Assembly (NCBI RefSeq): GCF_026016325.1
Contig: NZ_CP087203.1
Span: 1,860,001-1,924,000, forward strand
DNA: 64,000 nt
Reading direction: 5' to 3'
Origin: Pseudomonas sp. B21-056
GTDB taxonomy: Bacteria > Pseudomonadota > Gammaproteobacteria > Pseudomonadales > Pseudomonadaceae
Positions 45,747-54,384 of the stretch are shown piece by piece (within the stretch, counting starts at the first letter, position 1; the number at the start of each line of letters is the position of its first letter). The notes below the pieces were generated by a model. The model was not told where the DNA came from. It was given only the letters and a program-made list of their open reading frames with translations, and made no database searches. Both the position numbers and the translations under genes were made by a program.

Positions 45747-48700
45747 TTATTTTGCCTTGGTGATCTCCGTTTCCAGGACCCGTTCCAGTTCTGTCATGGC
45801 GTGTTCGAGGGCACCGATGCATTCGTCAATCCGATAACGTGCCTGTGCTTCATGGCAGGCCTGCTCCAGCGCCTCGCATCGCTGGATCAGCAAGGGCGAC
45901 TGCACGATCCGGGCGGCGCCTTTTATCTTGTGCGCCGCTTCGGTCAGTGCCTGCCGGTTCCCGCCCCGGGCGGTATCGAGCAGTGCCTGGCGGTCCGAGC
46001 GGTTGCTGCTGAGCAGTTCTTCCAGCAAGCGCTGGGTGTACAAGGGATTGCCGCCGGTCAATGCGTGCAGGTTCTGTACGTTGAAAACGTTTGAGCGACT
46101 GGTGGGCTTGATGGCGTTCATCCACTGGCTCAGGGCGCTCAGGCTGATCGGCTTGAACAGGCAGTCGTCCATTCCCGCGGCCTGGCAGCGCTGTTTTTCC
46201 TCAGGTTGTGCATTGGCGGTGAAGCCCAGAATGGTGCAGGGCGGCAATTGCTGTTCGGACTCGTGCCGGCGAATCGCCCTGGCAAGTTCGTAACCGTTCA
46301 TGATGGGCATGTTGCAATCGGCAATGACCAGGTCGAAGTTCCCTTCCAACCAGGCCTCGAGCCCTTCGGCACCGTCATGGGCGACATGACAGTGATGGCC
46401 GAGATAGTCCAGTTGTTGCGACATCAACAAGCGATTGGCCGCATGGTCGTCCACCACCAGAACGTTCAGGGCGGTCGTGGCGGTTTCGATCATCGGCTCA
46501 GGCGGCGTGTCAGCCGCTACCGTGGGCAGGACGGGCAATTCCAGGCTGACCCGGACCTGGGTGCCGGTGCCCGGCTGGCTGTTCAACTGCAGGCTGCCGC
46601 CCATCATCCGGCACAGGTTGCGACTGATCACCAGCCCCAGCCCGGCTCCCTTCCGGGCCATCCGACCGCTGTTGTCAGCCTGGGCAAAAGGTTCGAACAG
46701 ACGTTGCAGGTCGGCGGGGCTGATGCCGATGCCGCTGTCGCTGACCTCCAGTTGCATCTTCAGGGTATCGCTCTGGGCGGATCGAGACAGCCTGACCTCG
46801 ACCTTGACCCAGCCCTGTTCGGTGAACTTGAGCGCATTGCTGATCAGGTTCGAAAGCACCTGCTTGAACCGCAGGGGATCGACCCGCACATCCGGGTTGT
46901 CGTCCGCCGGTTCGAACTGCAATGACAGCGCGAGATTCTTCTGTCGCGCCACGCCTTCGAACACCCGTATGACCGATTGCAGGATCGCCCTGAGATTGAC
47001 CCGTTCGGGTGCCAGGCTCAGGTGACCCGACTCGATGCGTGCGATGTCGAGGATGTCGCCTATCAGCTCCAGCATGCCGGAGGCCGATTCGTAGGCCACT
47101 GCGATTGTCGAGCGATCCACATGCCCCTTGTCGGCATGCATCAACGCCAGTTCAAGCATGCCGATTACCGCATTCATGGGGGTGCGGATTTCATGGCTCA
47201 TGGTCGCCAGGAACGTGCTTTTGGCCCGGTTCGCATCATCGGCCCGCTCCTTGGCGGCTCGCAGCTCTTCGAAGAGCTGTCGCCGTTCGCTGATGTCGAT
47301 CCAGCCGCCGATGATGCCTTGTACCTGTGCTGCGGAGTTTCGGTAGGGCAGGATCCAGTGATAGATCGTCAGCTTCCTGTCCCCGATGTGCAGCGGCCGG
47401 TCCACGATCAGGGCGGTGCCTTCGGCCATGACGCGCTGATAGTCCGCCTGGTATTCCCGGGCTTCGAAGGCATTGCTCATGGATCCGGGCATTACGTTCT
47501 TGCCGATGACGTCCTCGCGTTTTGCCTCGAATGCTTGCAGGTAACTGTCGTTGCAGCTTTGCAGGACGCCGTTGCGATCCCTTACATAAATGGGATGAGG
47601 GGTGCCGTTGACCAGTGAGCGCATGAATTCGAGCTGGTCGTTCAGCGCCAGTTCGGCTCGTTGACGCTGGCGGATCTGTCGCTGCATGTAGGCGTTCCAG
47701 GCGAGTGATATCACCAGCAAGAGGCCGACACCGGCAGCGATCTGGAAGAACAGGCGGTTATAGGTGCGCCAGGTGTGTTCCGAAGCCGAGACGTAGCCTC
47801 GCCAGCGGTTGTTGATCACGCCCAGTTCGTCCGGGTCGATGCTGGTCAGGGCTTTGTCGAGAATGCTGTTCAACTCGGTGGCGTCCTTGGCTGTGGCCAG
47901 GGCAAACATGGCCTGCTGGGTGCCGACGGTGCTGCTGATTTGCAGCGTGTCCCGGAACGCGTGCGACGAGAGGAAGTAATTGGCCATGACCAGGGCATTC
48001 ACGCTGCCATCGGCCTGGCCCTGGGCGAGCAGTTCTACGGCGTGCGAAGGGTCGCTGGTTTCGACGATCCTGATGTCCGGATACTGCTTGCGCAACCACT
48101 CGATGACCGGGTTGTCCTTGGCGATCGCCAGGGTCCTGGTCCCGAACTGGTCGAGTGTGGCAGGCGTGTCGGACTGCTTTCGGGTCAGCAGGACGAACGA
48201 GCTGTCGACGTAGGGGCGGCTGAATCTCACCTGTTGCTGCCGTTCGCTGCTCGGCACGAGTGCCGCAATCAGGTCGGCCTGACCGTCAAGTACTGCGGCA
48301 ATCGCTTCGCTGTCGTTACGCTTGTGCTGAATCTCCAGGCGCAGGCCTGTACGCAGCCGGATCAGCTCCAGCAGATCGGCACTGATGCCGCGAAAATCGC
48401 CGTCCGGATCGAAAAAAGTGAACGGTGCGAAGGTTTCGTTCACGGCCACCCGAACCACCGGATGCCCGGCCAGCCAGCGTCGTTCCCGTTCGGTCAGTTG
48501 GATCCTGTGTTCCGTGAGATAGAGGTCGGCGCCTGCACTCCAGCGCTTGGAGATCGCGGCTTGCTCGGCAATCGGAATCTGGTTCAGCGTGGCGTTGATG
48601 ATCTCCAGCAGTCGGGTGTCGTGACGTCGTAGCGCAAACCCGAACCCGTAGGATTCATGTTTGCCGAAGCTGGCCATGCGGATGTTGCTCAGGTAGCCCT

Positions 48701-49367
48701 TGCTGATCATGTAGTGGGTGGAAATGGTATCGCCGAGAAATACATCGGCCTGGCCGAAGGCGACGGCGTTTATGGCGTTCTGGTAGGACGGGTAGGTGGT
48801 GATGCGTGCCTTTGGGTAGAGTTTTTCGATGTCCTGCAAGGGCAGGTAGTGGTAGACCATGCTCAGCCGCAGCCCCTCCAGATCCTCGTTCAGGGATCGG
48901 TTTTCATTGGTTCGGGTGACGAGAACGGGCTGGTCCACGGCGTAAGGTGTGGACAGGACAAGGTCGGGATCGCGGGCTTCGAAACCGTTGGCGCTACCCA
49001 GGAGGTCGATTTGCCCATGCTTGAGCGCCGCAATCGCCGCCTCACGGGATCCGAATCGAAGGACTTTCATCGGCAGGCCGCTCGCCTCGGCGATGAGCCC
49101 GGCGTAGTCGGCAGTCATGCCTTCGTAGTCGCGTCCGCTGGTGGAGAGATCGAAAGGTGGGTAATCCGGTGCGGAGGTCCCCAGGACCAGCTCCTTGCGT
49201 CCCAGCAGCCAGGCCCGCTGGGCGTTATCCAGGCCGACCTCGGGATGAGCCGCAGTGGAGCGCCCCAGGAGTGTGTAGTGCTCGGGCGCACCTGGCGCCG
49301 CGGCGAGGAATCCTGCATATAACCCTGCCATCAATAGCAGGAGGCATCCTTTCATGCATCTGAACAT
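45747..49367 (-). CDS. BvgS/RocS-type hybrid sensor kinase with two solute-binding domains
   Basis: The protein of about 1206 residues has a signal peptide, two tandem periplasmic solute-binding (Venus flytrap) modules (about 45-290 and 295-535), a membrane segment near 545-565 and a PAS domain (about 580-700). A kinase core (His in FLATMSHEIRTPMNAVIGM, ATP site with DSGIGIS and GAGLGLVIS), a receiver (DLVIADCNMPIMNG) and an HPt domain (HKIKGAARI) complete the phosphorelay. This is the BvgS/EvgS/RocS plan. The partner regulator is directly upstream, and dgt beyond it matches the RocS2 locus of P. aeruginosa. Start uncertain: ATG at 49355 is also possible. Confidence 0.9.
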   Translation of the reverse strand: MFRCMKGCLLLLMAGLYAGFLAAAPGAPEHYTLLGRSTAAHPEVGLDNAQRAWLLGRKELVLGTSAPDYPPFDLSTSGRDYEGMTADYAGLIAEASGLPMKVLRFGSREAAIAALKHGQIDLLGSANGFEARDPDLVLSTPYAVDQPVLVTRTNENRSLNEDLEGLRLSMVYHYLPLQDIEKLYPKARITTYPSYQNAINAVAFGQADVFLGDTISTHYMISKGYLSNIRMASFGKHESYGFGFALRRHDTRLLEIINATLNQIPIAEQAAISKRWSAGADLYLTEHRIQLTERERRWLAGHPVVRVAVNETFAPFTFFDPDGDFRGISADLLELIRLRTGLRLEIQHKRNDSEAIAAVLDGQADLIAALVPSSERQQQVRFSRPYVDSSFVLLTRKQSDTPATLDQFGTRTLAIAKDNPVIEWLRKQYPDIRIVETSDPSHAVELLAQGQADGSVNALVMANYFLSSHAFRDTLQISSTVGTQQAMFALATAKDATELNSILDKALTSIDPDELGVINNRWRGYVSASEHTWRTYNRLFFQIAAGVGLLLVISLAWNAYMQRQIRQRQRAELALNDQLEFMRSLVNGTPHPIYVRDRNGVLQSCNDSYLQAFEAKREDVIGKNVMPGSMSNAFEAREYQADYQRVMAEGTALIVDRPLHIGDRKLTIYHWILPYRNSAAQVQGIIGGWIDISERRQLFEELRAAKERADDANRAKSTFLATMSHEIRTPMNAVIGMLELALMHADKGHVDRSTIAVAYESASGMLELIGDILDIARIESGHLSLAPERVNLRAILQSVIRVFEGVARQKNLALSLQFEPADDNPDVRVDPLRFKQVLSNLISNALKFTEQGWVKVEVRLSRSAQSDTLKMQLEVSDSGIGISPADLQRLFEPFAQADNSGRMARKGAGLGLVISRNLCRMMGGSLQLNSQPGTGTQVRVSLELPVLPTVAADTPPEPMIETATTALNVLVVDDHAANRLLMSQQLDYLGHHCHVAHDGAEGLEAWLEGNFDLVIADCNMPIMNGYELARAIRRHESEQQLPPCTILGFTANAQPEEKQRCQAAGMDDCLFKPISLSALSQWMNAIKPTSRSNVFNVQNLHALTGGNPLYTQRLLEELLSSNRSDRQALLDTARGGNRQALTEAAHKIKGAARIVQSPLLIQRCEALEQACHEAQARYRIDECIGALEHAMTELERVLETEITKAK

Positions 49368-49378
49368 CCTGTTTATTC

Positions 49379-50005
49379 TCACACCAGTGCGTTTCGTTTC
49401 GCCATTTCAATCAGTTCTACCAGGGACTTGACCTTGAGCTTCTGCATCAGCCGTTTTTTATAGGTGCTCACGGTTTTATTGCTTAGAAACATACCTTTGG
49501 CTATTTCCTTGTTGGTGCGGCCCTGGGCAAAAAGTTGCAATACCATCAATTCGCGATCATTGACGTTCTTGAAAAGATCCAACTCTATACTGCGTGGATC
49601 ATCAGGGCGCACCGGATTCAGTGCCTGACTGGGAAAATAGTTGTAGCCGGATAATACGGCCTTGATTGCGCTGACAAGTTCGCTGAGGTCTTCCTGTTTA
49701 CAAACGTAACCGGAGGCGCCGGACTGCATGCACCGGATACCGAACAGGGTCGGTGACTGCGCCGTGAGCACCAGTGTCTTGAGCGGCGTGGTCATGGCAT
49801 TGAAGCGCGAGAGGATTTCCAGCCCGTCCAGTTTAGGAATGCTGATGTCCAGGATGACCAGATCCGGCATGCATTCGCGCACCATTTGCATCGCATCGAC
49901 GCCATTGTCGGTTTCTCCTACGACTTTATAGCCTTCGTGCTCCAGAAGCATGCGAACGGCGAGGCGAATGACCGGATGATCGTCGACAATGAAAACGGAG
50001 TTCAT
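49379..50005 (-). CDS. LuxR/NarL-type response regulator (RocA/EvgA-like)
   Basis: The 208-residue regulator has a receiver domain with acidic pocket VDDHP, phospho-Asp in LVILDISIP and Lys in YVCKQED, then a LuxR-type helix-turn-helix (LQLFAQGRTNKEIAKGMFLSNKTVSTYKKRLMQKL). It should receive phosphate from the hybrid kinase encoded 11 bases downstream. RocA-type regulators control fimbriae and biofilm traits in P. aeruginosa. AAGGGA lies eight bases before the ATG. Confidence 0.93.
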   Translation of the reverse strand: MNSVFIVDDHPVIRLAVRMLLEHEGYKVVGETDNGVDAMQMVRECMPDLVILDISIPKLDGLEILSRFNAMTTPLKTLVLTAQSPTLFGIRCMQSGASGYVCKQEDLSELVSAIKAVLSGYNYFPSQALNPVRPDDPRSIELDLFKNVNDRELMVLQLFAQGRTNKEIAKGMFLSNKTVSTYKKRLMQKLKVKSLVELIEMAKRNALV

Positions 50006-50382
50006 GAATAAAGTCCCTTGCGAGCTTAATAAAGCGCGCACCTTAGCCCAGTTACAGCCGTGGTCGTACGAGGAGACGGGTGTACATATTCAATTTCGGA
50101 AAGTTCCTACAAAAAAAGAAGCAGGGTACTACGAGGTAATTAGGTTTTTAGTAGGTAATGGGCATGAGACGGGCGCGTTTTTATTAGCGGACTATAGGTC
50201 AGGAGATGGTTCTAGAGCGCCGACTTCTACATGCAGGCTAAAAGAGAGTTGTCAATACTGTGCAACTTAAGCTGCAAACCAATTGTGGGCGCGAGCTTGC
50301 TCGCGAAGGCGGAGTGTCAGTTGCCGTGATTGCAGACTGATCCGACGCTATCGCGAGAACGCTCGTTCCCACACAGGGGCTG
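50006..50382. other. AT-rich upstream region of the RocA-like gene, plus REP doublet
   Basis: The gap includes a very AT-rich core (33% GC at 50101-50160 by hand count), which must carry the regulator's promoter, and a family A REP doublet at its right end. A plus-strand frame of 88 codons from 50004 was judged unconvincing. No boxes were confidently identified. Confidence 0.55.
50285..50372. repeat. REP doublet, family A, diverged
   Basis: Arms GTGGGCGCGAGCTTGCTCGC and GCGAGAACGCTCGTTCCCAC keep the family outline with several substitutions. Confidence 0.8.
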
Positions 50383-51711
50383 TCATTGGCGGGTACGCCC
50401 CGTCATCTCCTGTGCCATTTCGCTGGCGTAACTGTCGGTCATCCCGGCGATGAAATCGATCATCCGCAGGAACGCAGCATGCAAAGGACCATTGGGATCG
50501 GGTGCATTGTTGCCCAGCAGGTCGAGAATACGGCGATTCTTGAATGAAGGTGAGCGGCCCCCATGCTGTTCCAGGGCTGCACCGCAGAAGCCGTTGAGCA
50601 GGATTTCAAGCGTGGTGTATGCGCCGATTTCATTCAGGGTCTTGCGCTTGTCCTGGAATATTTTCTTGCGCGCCATGTCCTTGGCATTCAACACACAACG
50701 CTTGGCCGGGCCATGCATATGCTCCACCAGGTCGCCTGGTAGCGTGCCGGCCAGCAAGGCTTCCTGCTGTTCGACGAACGCCCGGGCGGCGGCGTTGGTC
50801 AGGTGTTCAATGGCCTTGCCCCGCAGGATCGCCAGTTTGCGTCGCCGGGAGTCCAGTGGGCCGAGCTGGCGGTAGGTGTCCGGAATATCGTCGCCCACCA
50901 GGTCCAGGAGCAGCGACTCCACCTGTGCGTAGTCCAGCAGCTCCATCTCCACGCCATCTTCCAGGTCGATCAGCGCGTAGCAGATATCATCGGCGGCTTC
51001 CATCAGGTACACCAGCGGATGCCGTGCCCAGCGCTGGTCTTCAAGCTGCGGCAGGCCGAGCTTGTGGGCAATCTGTTCCAGCAACGGCAACTCGCTCTGG
51101 TAGCAGCCGAACTTGTGCTTCTTGTAGCCCAGGGAGTCGGCGTGACGGGCGGTCCAGGGGTATTTCAGGTAGGTGCCGAGGGTGGCATAGGTCAGCCGGG
51201 TACCGCCATCGAACTGGTGGTATTCGAGCTGTGTGAGGACTCGGAACCCTTGGGCATTGCCTTCGAAATTGAGAAAATCGCTGCGCTCGGCCTCGCTCAT
51301 GGCGTCGAGCCAGCCGCGGCCTGCCGCCTGCTGGAACCAATAGCGGATAGCGTCTTCGCCGGAGTGACCAAAGGGTGGGTTGCCGATGTCGTGGGCCAGG
51401 CAGGCTGATTGCACCACCATCCCCAGGTCGCTCGGTTCGCACCAGTCAGGCAGGGCGTTGCGAATGGTTTCCCCCACGCGCATGCCCAGGGAGCGTCCGA
51501 CGCAACTGACTTCCAGCGAATGGGTCAGGCGCGTGTGGATGTGGTCGTTGCTGGAAACCGGGTGGACCTGCGTCTTGCGTCCGAGGCGACGGAACGCCCC
51601 GGAAAAGATGATGCGGTCATGGTCCTTGTGAAAAGGGCTGCGGCCCAGCTCTTCCGGGCTGTGCACGGGTTTTCCGAGGCGTTCGCGAGTCAGCAGGGTA
51701 TGCCAATCCAA
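50383..51711 (-). CDS. dgt: dGTPase-type deoxynucleotide triphosphohydrolase
   Basis: The 442-residue HD-domain enzyme shows [16 protein letters not shown], the [10 protein letters not shown] metal His, the [16 protein letters not shown] motif and [10 protein letters not shown], followed by the helical Dgt C-terminal part. These enzymes cleave dGTP or other dNTPs to the nucleoside and triphosphate, tuning nucleotide pools. The length fits the shorter dGTPase-like family rather than E. coli Dgt (about 505). It is separated from the RocA-like gene by a REP doublet. Confidence 0.94.
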   Translation of the reverse strand: MDWHTLLTRERLGKPVHSPEELGRSPFHKDHDRIIFSGAFRRLGRKTQVHPVSSNDHIHTRLTHSLEVSCVGRSLGMRVGETIRNALPDWCEPSDLGMVVQSACLAHDIGNPPFGHSGEDAIRYWFQQAAGRGWLDAMSEAERSDFLNFEGNAQGFRVLTQLEYHQFDGGTRLTYATLGTYLKYPWTARHADSLGYKKHKFGCYQSELPLLEQIAHKLGLPQLEDQRWARHPLVYLMEAADDICYALIDLEDGVEMELLDYAQVESLLLDLVGDDIPDTYRQLGPLDSRRRKLAILRGKAIEHLTNAAARAFVEQQEALLAGTLPGDLVEHMHGPAKRCVLNAKDMARKKIFQDKRKTLNEIGAYTTLEILLNGFCGAALEQHGGRSPSFKNRRILDLLGNNAPDPNGPLHAAFLRMIDFIAGMTDSYASEMAQEMTGRTRQ

Positions 51712-51777
51712 GGCCGGTTGCTCCGTTGAGATAGATGCGCCCTAGCTTCCCGGTTCCTGAGGCGTCTCGCAAGCCCG

Positions 51778-52113
51778 TCAGGGCTTGCGTACGTTGCGGG
51801 CCAGTTTGAGCAGCGGCACCAGCATTGTAGCCAGGCGGATCAGGCGAACCAGGCCACTGCTGCGTCCGCTGCGGGTCCGCTTGCCGCCGAGGAAGCCGAG
51901 CAAGGACACCGCTGCCATGCCCCAGAGTGGCGCATGCTTGATGCCGAAGCCTTCGTGCCAGCTCTGACCAAGGCCACGCATCCGCTGCAGCGGTTGCAAC
52001 AGCTCGCGCGTTTCCTGGCGGATTTCCTGGCGATGCATTTCCATGCGCAGGCGCACCAGCGCCTTGCGCATTTCCTGTCGGGTCCGGGCTTGAGGAATGT
52101 CGGGCAGGCTCAT
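51778..52113 (-). CDS. YqjK-like small protein, third gene of the ElaB/YqjE operon
   Basis: The 111-residue basic protein has a charged helical N-terminus rich in Arg, Gln and Glu (residues about 10-45), a hydrophobic patch near 65-76 and a second near 92-105. It overlaps the upstream YqjE-like gene by four bases, so it belongs to the same operon as the ElaB-type protein. By position it corresponds to YqjK; sequence similarity is not decisive. Confidence 0.7.
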   Translation of the reverse strand: MSLPDIPQARTRQEMRKALVRLRMEMHRQEIRQETRELLQPLQRMRGLGQSWHEGFGIKHAPLWGMAAVSLLGFLGGKRTRSGRSSGLVRLIRLATMLVPLLKLARNVRKP

Positions 52114-52502
52114 GGCAGCAGGCGCTCCCGGTCGTTGTTCAGTTCTTCGAGCGTGGCATGGAAGGGGGTCGATTCATCGTAGATCGCTGCCCTGAGTCGA
52201 AGGCCGCAGAACAGCGCCGCCAACAGATAGAACAGGCACAGGCCGATGATGCCGGCAAGGCGATAGGTGTCCCACACCAGAATCAGCACCAGTGTCGAAA
52301 GCCCTACCAGCAGCAGCAAGGCAAACACCAGCGCCAGGCCTGCGAACAGCAGCAGGCTGACAGTCCGGGCCTTCTGTTCCTGCAATTCCATGCCGAACAG
52401 TTCGACGTGGCTGTGCAGCAGTCCGAGAAACGCCGCGCCCAGGCGGCGCGCAGAAGAAGCAGTGCCCGATTCGGCCGAGCCGGAGTCGTTGGTATCCATC
52501 AT
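52110..52502 (-). CDS. YqjE-like phage-holin-family membrane protein
   Basis: The 130-residue protein has an amphipathic N-terminus (LGAAFLGLLHSHVELFGMELQEQ), two adjacent hydrophobic segments (about 48-70 and 75-98) and a charged tail, the Phage_holin_3_6/YqjE pattern. It is an inner-membrane stress-related protein, not a phage gene. Its start overlaps the stop of the ElaB-like gene, and its end overlaps the next gene by four bases. Confidence 0.85.
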   Translation of the reverse strand: MMDTNDSGSAESGTASSARRLGAAFLGLLHSHVELFGMELQEQKARTVSLLLFAGLALVFALLLLVGLSTLVLILVWDTYRLAGIIGLCLFYLLAALFCGLRLRAAIYDESTPFHATLEELNNDRERLLP

Positions 52503-52816
52503 CAGCGTCGTGTCGCCAGCAAGCCGATCAGAAAGCCCACGCCGGCAGCGATACCGACAGACTGCCAGGGGTTGGCCTGTACGTATTCCTCGGTGGCGAC
52601 GACCGCAGCCTGGCCGCGTTCGCGCATGGAGTCTTCGGTCAGCTTGAGCGTGTCGCGGGCACGCAGGAGGGTTTCGTGAATCTGGCTGCGCAACTCATCG
52701 GCCTGGTCGCCCGCCAGCGTAGCGGTGTGGTCCAGCAGCCGTTCGGTGTCGCTGACCAGGGTTTGAAAATCTTCCATCAGGATTTCTTGAGCAGTCTTTG
52801 CCTGGGTTCTGGCCAT
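52502..52816 (-). CDS. ElaB/YqjD/DUF883 family protein
   Basis: The 104-residue protein has a long helical N-terminal part (about residues 10-75) and a C-terminal membrane anchor introduced by the signature NPWQSVGIAAGVGFLIGLLATRR, as seen in VQANPWQSVGIAAG. E. coli homologues are tail-anchored, ribosome-associated and induced in stationary phase. It is the first gene of a three-gene overlapping operon. Confidence 0.92.
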   Translation of the reverse strand: MARTQAKTAQEILMEDFQTLVSDTERLLDHTATLAGDQADELRSQIHETLLRARDTLKLTEDSMRERGQAAVVATEEYVQANPWQSVGIAAGVGFLIGLLATRR

Positions 52817-53167
52817 GGGTGAATCTCCGTAAGTGACGTCTGAAGCGTTCGAGTGTGAGCCTTGCCGGAAGGTTCAGTGAAAGTGACTGGTACAACTTTT
52901 GCTCGGTTTTGGCTCAAGGTTTTGCCATGTACTGGTGCGTCATCCCGTGTCGCTGCGCTGAAGCTGGGCGCAGCCGGCAAAACCTTAACCCAAATAATCA
53001 AAACCCGCGAAGCGGCCCGCAGCGGAGCATCGTATCGCCCGTTTTAACGCACCAAAGCGGTTCATTGGCCCTTGGTTGGCAAACAAACCGTTTCAACTTG
53101 GTGCGTGGGTTCGGCGAGCGAACCGCTTTGGTGCTTCCTTCAACTTTTTTCAGGTCTGCCCAACACC
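52817..53167. other. Divergent control region between the ElaB operon and the ammonium transporter
   Basis: The 351 bases hold a 15-base inverted repeat GCACCAAAGCGGTTC/GAACCGCTTTGGTGC (53049-53063 with 53120-53134). A GG-N10-GC arrangement between the arms (53067-53080) loosely fits a sigma-54 promoter. No small gene is convincing. Confidence 0.5.
53049..53134 (+). promoter_or_regulatory. Inverted NtrC-like sites flanking a possible sigma-54 promoter
   Basis: Each arm reads GCACC-N5-GGTTC or its inverse, close to the NtrC half-site pattern GCAC-N7-GTGC. Between them TTGGCCCTTGGTTGGC has the GG-N10-GC spacing of sigma-54 promoters but weak flanking match. Nitrogen control would suit an ammonium transporter. 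The arms could instead simply form an RNA hairpin. Confidence 0.35.
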
Positions 53168-54376
53168 ATGGAAAATATGCAAAGCGCCGTGGACAGTCTG
53201 GTCCACAGCTCCAACACCTTGTTCATCCTGCTGGGCGCCGTCATGGTCCTGGCCATGCATGCCGGCTTTGCCTTCCTGGAAGTGGGAACCGTCCGGCAAA
53301 AAAACCAGGTCAATGCACTGTCGAAAATCCTCAGCGATTTTGCTGTCTCGACCCTGGCCTATTTCTTCATAGGCTACTGGATTTCCTACGGCGTGACGTT
53401 CCTGCAACCGGCCGCGGTGCTGAGCACCGATCATGGCTACAGCCTGGTGAAGTTCTTTTTCCTGCTGACGTTCGCCGCCGCGATCCCGGCGATCATCTCC
53501 GGCGGTATTGCCGAACGTGCACGCTTTGCGCCGCAGCTGTGCGCCACGGTGTTGATCGTGGCATTCGTGTATCCCTTCTTCGAAGGTGTGGTCTGGAATG
53601 GCAATTTCGGCCTGCAAGGCTGGTTGGCGACCCGCTTCGGTGCCGCTTTCCACGACTTTGCCGGTTCCGTGGTGGTGCATGCCATGGGCGGCTGGCTGGC
53701 GCTGGCGGCGGTGCTGCTGCTCGGGCCTCGTAACGGCCGTTACCGGGAGGGGCGTCTGGTGGCGTTCGCGCCATCGAGCATTCCATTCCTGGCCTTGGGT
53801 TCCTGGATCCTGATTGTCGGTTGGTTCGGTTTCAACGTGATGAGTGCCCAGACCCTGCCAGGGGTGAGCGGATTGGTGGCGGTCAATTCGTTGATGGCCA
53901 TGGTCGGCGGTACCGTGGCGGCCTTGATCGTTGGCCGCAACGACCCTGGCTTCCTGCACAACGGTCCGCTGGCCGGGCTGGTGGCGGTTTGTGCCGGTTC
54001 CGACCTGATGCACCCGGTAGGCGCGCTGGCGACCGGTGCCATTGCTGGCGCCTTGTTTGTCTGGTGCTTCACCGCAGCCCAAGGCAAATGGAAGATCGAC
54101 GATGTGCTCGGTGTCTGGCCTTTGCATGGGTTGTGCGGCGTCTGGGGGGGCATTGCCTGCGGCATCTTTGGCCAGGACTTCCTGGGCGGCCTGGGTGGCG
54201 TCAGCCTGGTCAGCCAACTGATAGGCACTGCGCTGGGCATTGTCATTGCACTGGCCGGCGGGTTCGCGGTCTACGGTACGATCAATGCGTTGCTGGGACT
54301 GCGCCTGACCCAGGAAGAAGAGTATTACGGCGCCGACCTGTCGATTCACAAGATCGGCGCGGTCAGCCAGGACTGA
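53168..54376 (+). CDS. Ammonium transporter (Amt family)
   Basis: The 402-residue membrane protein has about eleven hydrophobic segments and the Amt landmarks: the twin-His pore residues in FHDFAGSVVVHAMGG and PLHGLCGVWGG, and the FFEGVVWNGNFG block. It begins without a clear cleavable signal. No glnK neighbour is present, unlike the usual glnK-amtB pair. Start ATG at 53168 (MENMQSAVDS) suits the family; the longer frame runs through the palindromic control region. Confidence 0.92.
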   Translation: MENMQSAVDSLVHSSNTLFILLGAVMVLAMHAGFAFLEVGTVRQKNQVNALSKILSDFAVSTLAYFFIGYWISYGVTFLQPAAVLSTDHGYSLVKFFFLLTFAAAIPAIISGGIAERARFAPQLCATVLIVAFVYPFFEGVVWNGNFGLQGWLATRFGAAFHDFAGSVVVHAMGGWLALAAVLLLGPRNGRYREGRLVAFAPSSIPFLALGSWILIVGWFGFNVMSAQTLPGVSGLVAVNSLMAMVGGTVAALIVGRNDPGFLHNGPLAGLVAVCAGSDLMHPVGALATGAIAGALFVWCFTAAQGKWKIDDVLGVWPLHGLCGVWGGIACGIFGQDFLGGLGGVSLVSQLIGTALGIVIALAGGFAVYGTINALLGLRLTQEEEYYGADLSIHKIGAVSQD

Positions 54377-54384
54377 GCTTTTTG

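Noticed and set aside
50004..50270. Plus-strand frame of 88 codons starting inside the RocA-like start codon region
   Set aside because: GGAG is only three bases from the ATG, the region is an AT-rich promoter zone, and the frame has no family resemblance or codon pattern like its neighbours.
52110..52502. Phage holin-family gene as evidence of a prophage
   Set aside because: The gene is YqjE-like, sits in the ElaB/YqjE/YqjK-type chromosomal operon, and no other phage gene is nearby.
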